Below are positions 23,993 through 34,773 of a stretch of 64,000 bases of DNA, one piece after another (the first letter of the stretch is position 1; the number at the start of each line of letters is the position of its first letter). The notes under the pieces are model-generated. The model searched no databases. It had not been told where the DNA came from and saw only the letters and a program-made list of their open reading frames with translations. This stretch comes from Chimonanthus salicifolius. Lineage: Eukaryota > Streptophyta > Magnoliopsida > Laurales > Calycanthaceae. The stretch is taken from NCBI GenBank assembly GCA_013350335.1, contig CM023539.1, positions 14,942,302-15,006,301 on the forward strand, read 5' to 3'. Position numbers and translations under genes: made by a program.

Positions 23993-26589
23993 ATCATTGT
24001 AATACTCCAGCTCAATTTAGAGGTTAATTTAGTTTAATTAGAATTAATTAAGTAATTTTTAGTCGTTAATTGTGATTTTTGTTAATCCAATCATGAAGAT
24101 TACGGAATGAGGTTTCCAACGGATCCGAGTTTGATCCGATCCGAGCCCAATAACTATTTTAATTAAGTCTCAAAGGTATAAAGGTAAGTTACGAATATAA
24201 TAACATTATTTTAGGATTAAAAGTTGGCTGCTCTGGAAACTAAGTCATTTAACTTAGTTTCAATCCCAAATTTTAGATTATGCATTATTTTTAAATTCCG
24301 GACTTAACAAAATGCCAATTTCAACTTAATTATACCTATTTTTACTACATATATTTTTTTAGGAGGCAAATCTCCAATTTTATAGGGGATACAAAGTCCT
24401 AAAAATATACGGAGAGAGTCAGTACTCGATCTGTAATATAAGTAAGCCTTTTGTATCTATAGATTTCCAAAATATTGAATTTTTAATAGTTATTTCACAT
24501 TGAGAAATGTGAACCGTTGAATACTCTTTCGCTTAGATGGAGTGGTTTTTTACTTCAAAACACTTCGAGCCTTTAGAATGTTTTTACTAAGCCAATTTAC
24601 TCTACCTAATTGTGAAGTCAGATCTTTTTAAAAATATTCTTTAAAATTATGAAATTTTGACAAAACAGTATTTTTTGCTAAAATACAGAGTTTTCGACGT
24701 TAGTTTCTCACCAAATTTTAATACCATATTCAGTTTTTAATATCCGACCTAGTGGACTGCTTGGATCAGTCTAAAAAGACCCTGAGATACCCAAACATGA
24801 GGAATCACGTAGATGTAAATATAAAGAAGACTTGAAAAATAAAATAATATTAAAATCAAGATAAGTCTGAAACCTATTCTAATGGAGAATAGGTAACGTG
24901 GAAGGCTCCCAACCATTTTTCGCCTAAGGCCATTTCCTATTTAAACTGCATGGAGTGGGGAGGAAGTAGAGAATTAAAAAAAATAACAGAGAGCAACGAC
25001 TTTGAGTCGGTCTATCCTCCTTTTTCCTTTGTTTTTTCTTCTGCTTCTTTTTCTTTCTTTCATTGTTTCCATCGCAGCATCAGTGACTTCCTCTCTCGCA
25101 GTCGTTTCCTTCTCTTCCTTTTTCTGTGCTTCTTCTTCCTTTTACTCTTCTTCAACCGGTAGCAGAGACGTCGATTTTTCCCGCCTATATTCTCGGGTTT
25201 TCAAACTAAGCTTATTCTTAGTAGAATTTTGCATCCAAGGTATGAAACAATTCTTTTCTCGTTTATATTAATTAAGGGCAAGTTAGGAGTAGAAATGGAT
25301 AGTTATAGGCTTTAAAATTGAGTTTTTTAAAATGAAGGGAAAAATAGGCTTCCTCTTAAATTTTAAATTATACCCTTTAAATTAGTTTTATTTTACATTT
25401 AAAATTCAGTTTTTCAACTCTAAGTAAAATCGGGGAAAAGATTAACCCCAGCAGACTATTACTTGTTTAATTTTCCGCCTTATGTATTTAAATTTCAGTA
25501 CTGTAACTTCTGGACCACACTATCATCCGTAGTGGAGCTAGTCGCTTGATGATTTCATTTGAGGTAGCACTTAGTCACCCGGTGGATCATCAGTAATGGC
25601 GCTTAGTCGTTCGATGATACCAGATGAGGAGGCGCTTAGTCATCTGATGGTCTAAAAGTGGGGCACTGAGTACTTTATTTTCATTTCTCGTACTGTACCC
25701 TCTAGGCTAGAATACCCCATCAGTAGCGCTGCGGAAACATCGCTCGATGGTAAAAGGGGTTGGGCGCTGAGTATTTTATTTTACTTTACTGTCTCTGTAC
25801 CCTCTGGACACCGTCTCAATACATCTCCTTAACTAGAAAACAATGCGAGACAAGGCACTAAGTACTTTATATTTTTATTTTATTGTAGTGTTTTGGATGG
25901 CTGACATCTAACCCTCTGACATAATTTAAAGAAGTAATAAGAGAGTTAGGTGACTCATTACACTTATCACGTTTTTGTTGGAAAATGCATGGGATTAGAT
26001 AGATAATCCATAAATGTCCTGAGATTTATATTATTATTTTATTCTTACAAATTTCTATGATAATCACTACAGGTAAAGGTGAGGAGACTCGAATCAACAC
26101 TTGTATTGTGTTTTATGTTAAACTCACTAACACAATACTGAAATATGATTCATAGTCATTTAAGGACGGAAAAGGCTATATAGGTCTAGAAAGCGAGATC
26201 TGACACTGCCTACTTGTAAGGGATGTAAATTATATTCTTGCTATGTAAAACGTAGGCGTAAAATGGTGTCGGGGAGCGAGGACTTATAGCCTCTAAAGCA
26301 GTATGGACTTATGGAGTGTCTGGGAATTGTCGGGTAAAAACTGGGATGAAGCCATTCGTGTTATTAAATCTAGTTTTATACATTTGTGTGAATATTGATT
26401 CTTTATTGATCATTATATATTGGTGCTGGATGCACCAAATTGTAAGGCTGAAATATGGTGGTTCTCTTTAACTAAGTCCATGTCGTAAGGAGGGCACTAA
26501 AAATCATGCATTTGACATTTGCATGTGAAAATTATGGTTATAAGTTAAATCTGTAAAAGATAATAACTTTGGAAATTCTAATATTGGTC

Positions 26590-26915
26590 ATTGTGCTATA
26601 ATTGCTGAGATTAACCGAACACCGTTTGCGAACCGTTGGGTTGGACGTGTTAGTAGGTTGTAGTCGCCCGTCATCAACCGTTGGTGTTGGATGAGCTAGT
26701 AGACCGGATAGTGAAGACCTTGTGATGTTAGGCCGAACGGCTTTTGTGAATCATTGGGTTGGACATGTTAGAAGGTTGTGGTCGATCGCCATTAATCGTT
26801 GGTGTTGGATGGGTTAGTAGACCGGGGCGTAGAGACCTTATGATGTTAGGACCAAACGCCGTTTGCGAACCATTGGGTTGGACGTGCTAGTAAGCCGGGT
26901 CGTGGAGACCTTATG
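26590..26915 (+). repeat. Tandem repeat, about 127-bp unit, 2.5 copies
   Basis: Each unit contains cgtttgcgaaccgttgggtt, then ggacgtg, then ttggtgttggat, agtagaccgg and gagaccttatg. It lies inside LTR4, in its putative intron. Confidence 0.75.
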
Positions 26916-27014
26916 CAATTGCAAGTTGTTGTATTATTTACAGTGGATGGATTTAATACTACCGAAACTTAGTGGTGATCTTCGGTGAGGTTCAGCTTAG
27001 AACCTCAATACGTG

Positions 27015-27390
27015 GGATATATCTTGGTGGGAGATCCCCGTATGAACAATGAGATATATCTTAGTGATTTCTCGTTGGTTACTGGGATATGACTAGGTGA
27101 ATGATTACTCCAATGAATAAATAAGATGTGACTAGGTGAACGATTACCCCAGTGGAAAAATGGGATTTGACTTGGTGAATGATTATCCCAGTGGAAAATG
27201 GAATTTGACTTAGTGAATGATTATCTAGTGGAAAATGGGATTTGACTTGGTGAACGATTATCCTAGTGAAAACTGTGATATGATTAGGTGAATGATTATC
27301 CTAGTGGAAAAAATGGGATATGACTAGGTGAATAATTATTCTAGTGGAAAAATGAAATTTGACTTCGTGAATGATTATCCCCAGATGATT
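27015..27390 (+). repeat. Minisatellite, about 38-bp unit, eight to ten copies
   Basis: The core is gggatatgactaggtgaatg followed by attatcctagtggaaaa. The array is cut by LTR2 and its last diverged unit resumes at 30,188 (tgtatgactttgtgaata). Confidence 0.85.
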
Positions 27391-27395
27391 AGCAA

Positions 27396-30187
27396 TGTAA
27401 TGCCCCAACTCGGAAGTGGGCCCAGAACTGTCACTGTTTTTTTTTTAAAAAAAATTAATCTCAAGATTCTAACTGGGGCGGATCAAAGGTTAGGCTCAGA
27501 AACAGAAACCACACATGAACCCAACAAGTAGACTCAAACATATACCATAAGCCTACTCAAAAACACAATCACAAACACATAATTCCATAGATGAAATACT
27601 ATTAAATCATAACAAAAATCTCAACATCATTCCACCACTGCTGTCATCCATCATAACACCTACATATTATGTTGAGACCATTGTATTAAGTCCCGACATG
27701 GTCAAAATACATTCTTACAAGTACATCTCCGACCCTCATATGGTCGGTACTGACACTCCCCAAATCAGCAACTGTCGACACCCTTGGTACAATAGACGTA
27801 AACCAACACACACATGGCTGATAATGGTTCAATAGTCAAGGGTACGTGGAAGCAGTATCACATAACTCATAATGAACATCATCACATATAATCATCATAA
27901 GCACTTATTACAACAGTGCATCATGTCCAGGCACATGGGTGGGTTCATCAAAACTTGAAACCACTCATTGCTCAAGATCCATCTTATAAACCTGATTTAC
28001 ACCTACTGGAAAGTTAAGTCCCCTCACCGAAATTGTGTGGTCTCGAAATCTCTGTTAACATGCAAACAAGTGTGCAATCAATAATTGGTCAACATACATA
28101 GCATGCAAAGAAATACATACTGGTAGTATTTCAAAACCATATTGTTTTTCCAAGAATCTTCATGGTATATGGAACGAAGTCTCCTACTTGGTTTCTAACC
28201 ATTTTAAGTTACAATAATCCACAATAATATAATAGATAGGTGCTCAGACAAATTCTCATATTATCTTCTTGGCAAGACCAGATTGATTTATTGAGTTAGG
28301 TTTAGATGTACAAGGGACTCAGGTCACTTCTCACTATTGTCTTCTGGGCATGACCAGATTGACGTATTGAGTTAGGCCTAGTGGTCACTCAGTGCCCGAC
28401 AGATATAGCGTCGGCCTAGAAGTGAAATCACTCAGTGCCCGACAAATAGTGTCGGCCTGGAAGTGAATAAAATAAGTAATACACTATAGTAATAAGAGAA
28501 GAAGGGTTAGTACACTTTTAAATTATCAAAGGGTTTAAACATCACATGAAACCCTAGGATCTAACACATGCATCTTAAATCAAACCAAGATTTATCATTC
28601 AAAGACTGGGTTCTCGGAACATACCTTGGAACCAGGTACTGTGGCTTCGGACCTTCCGAGATCCAAGTCTCGGAACTTCCAAGAGTGCTTCCGAATAAAA
28701 AAAAAGAAAATAGTGAATCTGGTGTGTCTCGGAACCTGCCGAGGGTAGCTCGGAACTTCCCAAGGGGTTCAGTCCTTCCGAACAGGATCGGAATGTATCG
28801 GCAGCAGAGGCGGGAAACAATTAGCCTCTGGACACTTCGGAACCTCGAACTGAAGTTCGAAACTTCTGGAGGTCTGGCTTCGGAACTTCCGAAGCGCAAC
28901 TCTCGGAACTTCCGAAGCGCAACTCTCAGAACTTCCCGAGAGTCGTCTTCCTCCACTGTCTGACAGTGACGCCGAGCAGTAGAGTGAAATAAAAATCCAG
29001 AAATAATGGGTTTTCTGGATTCGATTTTCACATCCAACAGGTCAGATAGACTCCTCAGTGAGTCCTCTTAGCATAGAGAATAGTTTGAAGCTTAAACACT
29101 AATTAAGCCGTCGGATTTAAACACCAGAACTAAGTTAACACAAGAAAATCCATGTTTTTCCTTAAACTTGAAATCGGTTTTACACACTCAAAACTCAGTC
29201 AAATTTTCTCTTTCTTGATTCTAAACTAGTTAAAATTTGAAAAGAAACACAGTGGTTACCTTTACTTCAGTTCCTGGGTTGAAAATCCAAACTTTTTGAA
29301 AATCTTCCCTTCAAGCTTACGGTCAACCGAAATTTGAAAAACATAGATAGAGGGAGAGAGTGATCTGGTCTGGTTCTCAGATGGATTCACTGGAGAGGAA
29401 GGTAAAACCAGCTAGGGGAAGTTGAGTTTTATAGAGGTAGCTGGGCAATGGATGAAAGCCACGACAGGCGCTGCATGCAGCGGCTGACCATCGCCCGGCA
29501 CAATAACGTACAATAATTTTCTGTTGTTTGTAGATAAGTCCCATTTTTGCAGATAGGTCCACTTTTGATAAAAAATCAATTTTTAGCTAAAATATGGTTT
29601 AAAAGGCTCAATAAATTTAATCCAACTTGACAGATTAGTTGGATTTTAAAAACTCTAATCACCATAAAAATTTGGAGATTTAATTTTCACTAAAAACCAT
29701 AGATCTAAACAAAATCCATAATTTGATACTATTTACTTAATTTAACTTGTGTTAAATAAAATGAATTAAAGTCCTCATTTTCGGGGTTCGAAGAAATAAA
29801 CTAGACCGTACTAAAATGGTCTAAAATAAAAATACTTGTCTCAAAATTTTCTTATTTCTGGAATCTTTTAAAAATATTTGTTTCCTCTTCTTGGGGTCTT
29901 TTCGGGCAGGTTTTAGATATCATTTTTTGAAAATAATTGAAAATCGTATTAAAAAATCAAAATCTTTGATTAAGAAAAACTCATACCAATCAAAACAATC
30001 ACGCAATGGCACAAATAATAAAATAATATCGACCTTTCCAACTAGACAAGCTGGATCACTGAGCTTTCAAGCTCTGATTGGGCCGAATCTAGGCTTTTCT
30101 CAAAGCCCTAATCCTAATCTTCGAGATTAATTGGTTAATGTACGATTTATCATACGAATTACTCCTAATTCGGGTCAGGGTATTACA
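27396..30187 (-). mobile_element. Solo LTR, family A (LTR2), 2,792 bp, nested in LTR4
   Basis: It begins TGTAATGCCCCAACTCGG and ends GGGTCAGGGTATTACA, with a perfect 5-bp duplication AGCAA (27,391-27,395 and 30,188-30,192). It matches LTR1 throughout but lacks about 350 bp near 27,590-27,630 that would hold the acceptor-like module. On the minus strand there is a TATA-like TATAAAA near 29,430 and a donor-like TAAAG/GTAACC (intron start 29,259). The cluster of TCGGAACTTCCGA words at 28,600-28,950 produces a 158-codon chance ORF (28,561-29,037). No coding domain. Confidence 0.92.
28600..28950. repeat. Cluster of TCGGAACTTCCGA near-palindromes in LTR2
   Basis: About nine variants occur in 350 bp, the clearest being two successive copies of tcggaacttccgaagcgcaa near 28,880-28,922. 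Confidence 0.8.
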
Positions 30188-31116
30188 AGCAATGTATGAC
30201 TTTGTGAATAATTTCTCTAATTGTTTATAACCTGATGGTTAATGCCTGTATGGCATAATGAGATAGGACTTGATGGTAAATATTGGTACAAGACCATAAT
30301 GGTAAAAAATATACTATAGGAATAATCCTAAAGTAAAAATGGTTCATAGTTTGGTAAGTTACATGTTCATTTGCATTGATACATGCATACCATGATTTCT
30401 GATTTATTTGAGTTCTCCTCACTAGACTAATAGCTCACGTCCCTTACAATGTAGGATATGAACCGAAAGATGGAATGGAGGAACCAATGGTGCCTCGTTG
30501 ATAGTCGAAACTTGGAAGTTTCTATTGTTTACCACGTGTGAAACCAACTGGATGTTTTGAGTGTTTTCATGTGTTTTGGGATAAACTTGTCTCCTGCAGT
30601 GTAAGAATGAATGATTGTCAGTCATTATGATGATATATATTACATTGGTATGTTGGTATGCTTATTATGTTGTATGACACATGTTTCAGTGTATCTGCCT
30701 GAGGATGTTGGGAAATTACAGAATCCTAGACTCTAGATGTGTCGATTCTGTCGATAGGTCGACAGGATCGACCAATGTATCGTAGATGTCAATGGGTCGA
30801 CAGTCATGGGTTGTTAGTGATAATAGTATCTAAGATCGGCCTGCAGTAATAGAACGGTTTCCTGATCAATGTATCGCCTCTGCCGATTAGGTCGATTAGG
30901 ATCCCGATCGATGTATCGGTCTGGTCGATGTATTGACTAAAATAAGAACAATTCGGTTAATTTTATAAGTTGTGTTCGGATTATCTAGACACATGGGTGA
31001 TCCACGTGTGTAGGTGTGACCTCTCTCATAGTCTCATGGGTTAATGGAGTATTGTTGGAAAAAAAAAAATTAATCAAGTTTCGGGCCCACATCCGGGTTC
31101 AGAGCGTGTCAATCAT

Positions 31117-32440
31117 TTCAAAGAAAACAAAGAATAATCCCATAGCCCATGTACACTCGAGTCCATAAGCAATGAAGCCACACATGAAATAAGAGAATAA
31201 AATGCTAATATCGCCATATTGTATTTTGATAATAACAATGAAAATGCTTTCAAAAACTGTTAGAATAAAATCATCAAAATCTCAACAACAAGCAATAATA
31301 GCAACCCTAGCCGTCCCGCCTAGTCAAAACCCTAAATGACTTCTTTTAATTGTTTAAATCCTAGCCATCCAATCACCTATCCTAAACCCTGATTAATCTC
31401 AGCCATCCATTCCTACTCAAAGCCTATAAATAAGAGCATTAGGGAAACCTATGAATTTCGAATTTGGACTTTGGAACTCAAGGCTAGACGTGGACAAGAG
31501 GAGAAGAAAATGAGAAAGGAAAGAAAAGCCATGGAAAAATCGTGTGAATCAAAGGGTATCTAAGTCTGAATCTTTTTCCAATTTCCATCATTTTCTTTTA
31601 ATTTTCTATTTCAATTCCAAGTATTGTAATTCAAATTCCATGATTATGAATGAATTGAAGTGCGATAAAATAATTAGATTATGGTTTTCCATTTAATTTA
31701 TGGTTGTGTTATGATTGCTTTGAGTTTATTTTTATTTTCAAAGTTAATGCTATAGTTGGATTTAAATTGTTGTTACAAAATTGGTTGTGATGAAAATTTA
31801 GCTTGGGTGAACTCTTATTTCGGTTTATAAGACTCTTAACCATAAGAGTGTGATGAAATTTAGAACGAGAAGAGGAGCCTTACTTTTCATTCAAGTTTAA
31901 GGTCTGGTTTGTAATATGTATTTTAATGAACTCCATAAACTTAATTCTTGAAATAATTATGAATGAGAACATGAATGCGAACATAGTAAGTTTACGAGAG
32001 CTCCATGTCTAGGCTTCATTTTTATGAATAAAAATTGGAAATGCAATGCCACCTTGATGCTCTGAGACCAATTCCAATGTATCATATGTATTATGTTTGA
32101 TTTGTTTAAATTCTTTAATTCTTTATTAAATTTATTTGTCTTCTCCATCTTGATTTAAATGGTGACTAGGTTGAGATTAAAATAATTAATCTTTCTTTAA
32201 ATCTGAGTTAGATCTAAGTCATCTTTGGTTTTCTATTTAATTCACCAATGCAAGTTTTAAAGTAGAATTTTAATTTAAATAATTGGTTAATAATTGTAAA
32301 TGCTCAAGATATATTTTCTGTAATTCCGTTAGATTCGAACTCGCACTTCTACTGTGTGCTATAAATGGTTCGTAGGCTTGCAAGTAAGATAAATGTAAAA
32401 CTTTTATAATACAACATAAAGTTTTTGAGAGAAAGTCAAG
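31117..32440 (+). mobile_element. LTR-like element, family C, copy 2 (boundaries approximate)
   Basis: The sequence has a promoter-like cctataaataagagc at 31,420-31,434, followed by a purine-rich leader. At 32,330-32,400 it carries the block ctcgcacttc..gctataaatggttcgtaggc, shared with the window start (571-640). No coding ORF is present. I infer an LTR or LTR-derived element, itself split by LTR4; its exact ends and target duplication were not found. Confidence 0.45.
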
Positions 32441-33298
32441 GGTGACTCTGAAGGGTTTCCAAATTGTTCTTATGTTCTTCTCATGAGGAAATGAGTGTGT
32501 GCAAATTTTCATAATTTTTGGATTTAGAATGGAGAATTAAAATTCAACATCAAAGACTTAGGTTTACTATTCATGAAAATAATAATATACATAAATAAAT
32601 GTCCAAATTACCATTTTGTCCTTCGATAAGAAAACGGCTATATCGTGGGCTCTTGAGCGAATTCGGTCAAGCTAGAGCTCGTTGGAACTGCTCGAATAGA
32701 GATCTACACGATCAATCAATCATAACATACACTTATCATACACAAAACACACAATTAGCCTAATTTTGGGTTATGGCATTATGTAATACCCCGTGCCTAC
32801 TGAGAAAAAAAAGTTCAACATTGCTAGTTGTATTGGAAATTCCCTGATATATAAGTAGTAGCCTTGCTCCTTCTAGCATGAGGCATTTTGGGTGCAAGAG
32901 TGGGTTGGTTCGCCAATTGAAAGTCGTGCGGGCCGTGTGTGAGGCCCAAAGTAGACAATATCATCCTAGCGGGATGGGTCATTACAAATGGTATCAAAGA
33001 ATGGTTTAACTCTCTGCTTGAGGGTGTGGGCTTGGTTGTTGTGTGAGCAGAGTCGGAGAAGGCTCTGGCTTTAAGGGGGTTAGATTGTAATACCCCGTGC
33101 TTATGGAGAAAAAAAAGTCCCATAGTACTAATTGCATTGGAAATTCCCTGATATATAAGTAGTAGCCTTCCTCCTTCTAGCATGAGGTCTTTTGGGAGCA
33201 ATAGTGGGTTGACTCGCCAATTGAAAGCCGTGCGGGTTGTGTGTGAGGCCCAGAGCGGACAATATCATGCTAGTGAGACGAGTCGTTACACATTACAT
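32441..33298 (-). mobile_element. Family A LTR end fragment, hosting TRIM3
   Basis: The stretch ttaccattttgtccttcgat, then gagctc blocks, then cctaattttgggttatggca matches the last few hundred bases of the minus-strand family A LTRs. Its terminal GGCATTACA is interrupted by TRIM3: CATTA lies on both sides of the TRIM and the final CA follows it. Confidence 0.6.
32782..33290 (+). mobile_element. TRIM retrotransposon, complete, two 205-bp LTRs (TRIM3)
   Basis: LTR1 is 32,782-32,986 and LTR2 is 33,086-33,290. Both begin TGTAATACCCCGTGC; they end GGTCATTACA and AGTCGTTACA. Two bases after LTR1 comes the primer-binding site TGGTATCAAAG (32,989), of initiator-Met type. A polypurine tract (ttaagggggttaga, ending 33,085) precedes LTR2. 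The 5-bp duplication CATTA is perfect (32,777-32,781 and 33,291-33,295). The LTRs carry a gatatataagtagtag TATA-like word. No coding capacity. It is the same family as the TRIM at 56,868, in opposite orientation. Confidence 0.95.
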
Positions 33299-33985
33299 GG
33301 TAGGTCTGGGATTGTCGGACTAGAGGTAGGCCCAGAGGCTGCCCTAGTGCCGACCGATTATATCCTTACTCCCCGACTCACGGTACTTTGTACTTGAGGT
33401 GAAGTTGGGACGTTGTGAGTCTCATGAACTCAAACGGGCAAACTCGGAGGTTGCCTAGGTGTTGATAGGGAGATAGTATTCTATAAGTCCAGTTCGTGCT
33501 CAGTTCATTGTGCATGTGTGTGTGTGCGTGTCCCTCTGGTTTAGGAGGGTCGTCCGAATGGGTTGCCAGAGACACGACCAATTTGGTCAGTGTAGGGGTT
33601 GTGGGTACACTTTTGGGCGGTCGTGCAAGAAGGCATCCTAGATATGATACATTCATTCATTGTATTTGTGGTACACTTGTTGATGTGTGATATATATTAT
33701 GTCTCTCACTGGCCACGTTGAGTTCATCCCTTACTTTTCAGGCCTTCAATGGAGGAGAGGTCAGGTGGACCCTTCGCGCCGGTCTAGGGATGCTTGAGTT
33801 ATTTTATGTTCCATTTGCGAGAGGATATTTATGCAGTTGAGAGAACTTGTATTACGACTTGAAATCAACCATTGTATGGGTTATTATTTTAATGCAAACT
33901 AATTTGATGTACTTGTATTGAAGTATGCAACGTAATATTACGTCAACCATTGTATGGGTTATTATTTCACTTAACATACATGTAA
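33299..33985 (+). mobile_element. Family A-like LTR fragment, + orientation
   Basis: It contains the acceptor-like module in a diverged form (CACTGGCCACGTTGAGTTCATC..CTTACTTTTCAG/G, 33,705-33,742), followed by GGAGGAGAGGTCAGGTGG. A 51-bp-apart direct repeat accattgtatgggttattat lies at 33,870-33,970. No start or target duplication was found. ORFs here are chance. Confidence 0.5.
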
Positions 33986-34430
33986 TTGGAAGAACAAACA
34001 TTTTTATAGTAAAAATATAAAAAATTTAAAAGAATAAAGAAATTAAATTTAGAGTTAAAATTCACAATGAATATTTAAAATAAAGTAAAACTCGAGACTA
34101 AAAAAATTCAGAACTCTCTGAATATATATAATATAATAAATTAAGTAGCTATGCATATTTAACAGTATTATTATTTTTATTAAAATCAATATATTAAAAA
34201 TTATTGTAATTAAATAAAAATAAAAATAAAAATAAAATTCAATTATTATTATTATTATTATTTGAATATTATTTATTTTAATTATAAAAATATTATTATT
34301 TTTAATTTATATAAAAAACTGCGAAATACACGACGTAAAATATCGTCTACTTTAATTATATAAAATATAATCCAATTTCATAAGTTATACATAATTTAAG
34401 ATGAAATAATGAGAATTCAGAGTTCATAGA
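33986..34430 (+). promoter_or_regulatory. AT-rich upstream region of the SSADH gene
   Basis: No transposon ends are visible. It contains (att)n near 34,236-34,262 and several TATA-like words (tataatataataaat near 34,125, attatataaaatataa near 34,356). The transcription start cannot be fixed from sequence alone. Confidence 0.4.
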
Positions 34431-34667
34431 ATGTCATCCCACAAAGGGAAAAAGTCAGACATGCTCCAGGTGGAGAGTGAGAGTCGAGACAAACGAGGGA
34501 CGTTTAAATATTGGCCTGTAGAAGGTCGAGAGAGACGACACCATCTGCTCCCTTCTTCACTCCCCTCTGGTTCAGAGAGGACACCATCTGTTACCTTCTT
34601 CACTCCCATCTGGTTGAGAGAGGACACGAAGGCGTCCTTCCTTCCTCTCCTCCATGCCTCTTTTTAG
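34431..34667 (+). other. Possible upstream ORF overlapping the SSADH start
   Basis: An ATG at 34,431 opens a 78-codon frame that ends at 34,667, overlapping the predicted SSADH start (34,654) in another frame. If transcripts start upstream of 34,431 this would reduce translation of the main frame. The peptide has no known domain and half of it is the 43-bp tandem repeat. Confidence 0.3.
34537..34622 (+). repeat. 43-bp tandem duplication in the SSADH leader
   Basis: gacaccatctg..cccttcttcactccc..ctggtt.agaga starts at 34,537 and again at 34,580, and the first bases of a third unit (gacac) appear at 34,623. The unit lies 30-120 bp upstream of the predicted start codon. Confidence 0.85.
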
Positions 34668-34773
34668 AGCTCATGCTCTTCGCACCTCCTCCACTTTCTT
34701 CTTTTCCTACTACTACTCTTCTTCTTCCTCTTCTTTCAAATCCGTACTCAATCATCGTCATCAGATTCGCCAG
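34654..34773 (+). CDS. ALDH5F1: SSADH exon 1 (transit peptide)
   Basis: Forty codons from ATG at 34,654 to CGC CAG. The peptide starts [13 protein letters not shown] and ends HQIRQ, with a run of six serines in between, as expected for a mitochondrial presequence. The donor is GC (34,774-34,775, CAG/GCATGT). The in-frame alternative is a start at the Met that opens exon 2, with exon 1 then only leader. Confidence 0.8.

Larger units (their letters stand above)
23998..31111 (+). mobile_element. Solo LTR, family A long form (LTR4), about 4.3 kb without its nested LTR
   Basis: It begins TGTAATACTCCAGCTC and ends AGAGCGTGTCA, with a perfect 5-bp duplication ATCAT (23,993-23,997 and 31,112-31,116). 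LTR2 is nested at 27,396-30,187; the net length is 4,317 bp. Sense-strand signals are TATA-like TATTTAAA at 24,939, a CT-rich leader, donor-like CCAAG/GTATGA (intron start 25,240), and acceptor-like TAGCTCACGTCCCTTACAATGTAG/G (AG at 30,453-30,454). Inside are ggcgcttagtcg repeats (25,530-25,680), units of about 127 bp (26,590-26,910) and units of about 38 bp (27,040-27,390). No coding domain. Confidence 0.9.

Noticed and set aside
26590..27390. CRISPR-like array
   Set aside because: The units are contiguous and diverged tandem repeats without unique spacers, in a plant LTR.
28561..29037. 158-codon ORF on the minus strand
   Set aside because: It is the translation of the TCGGAACTTCCGA array inside solo LTR2. 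The matching region in LTR1 and the 11.7-kb copy is not open in the same frame.
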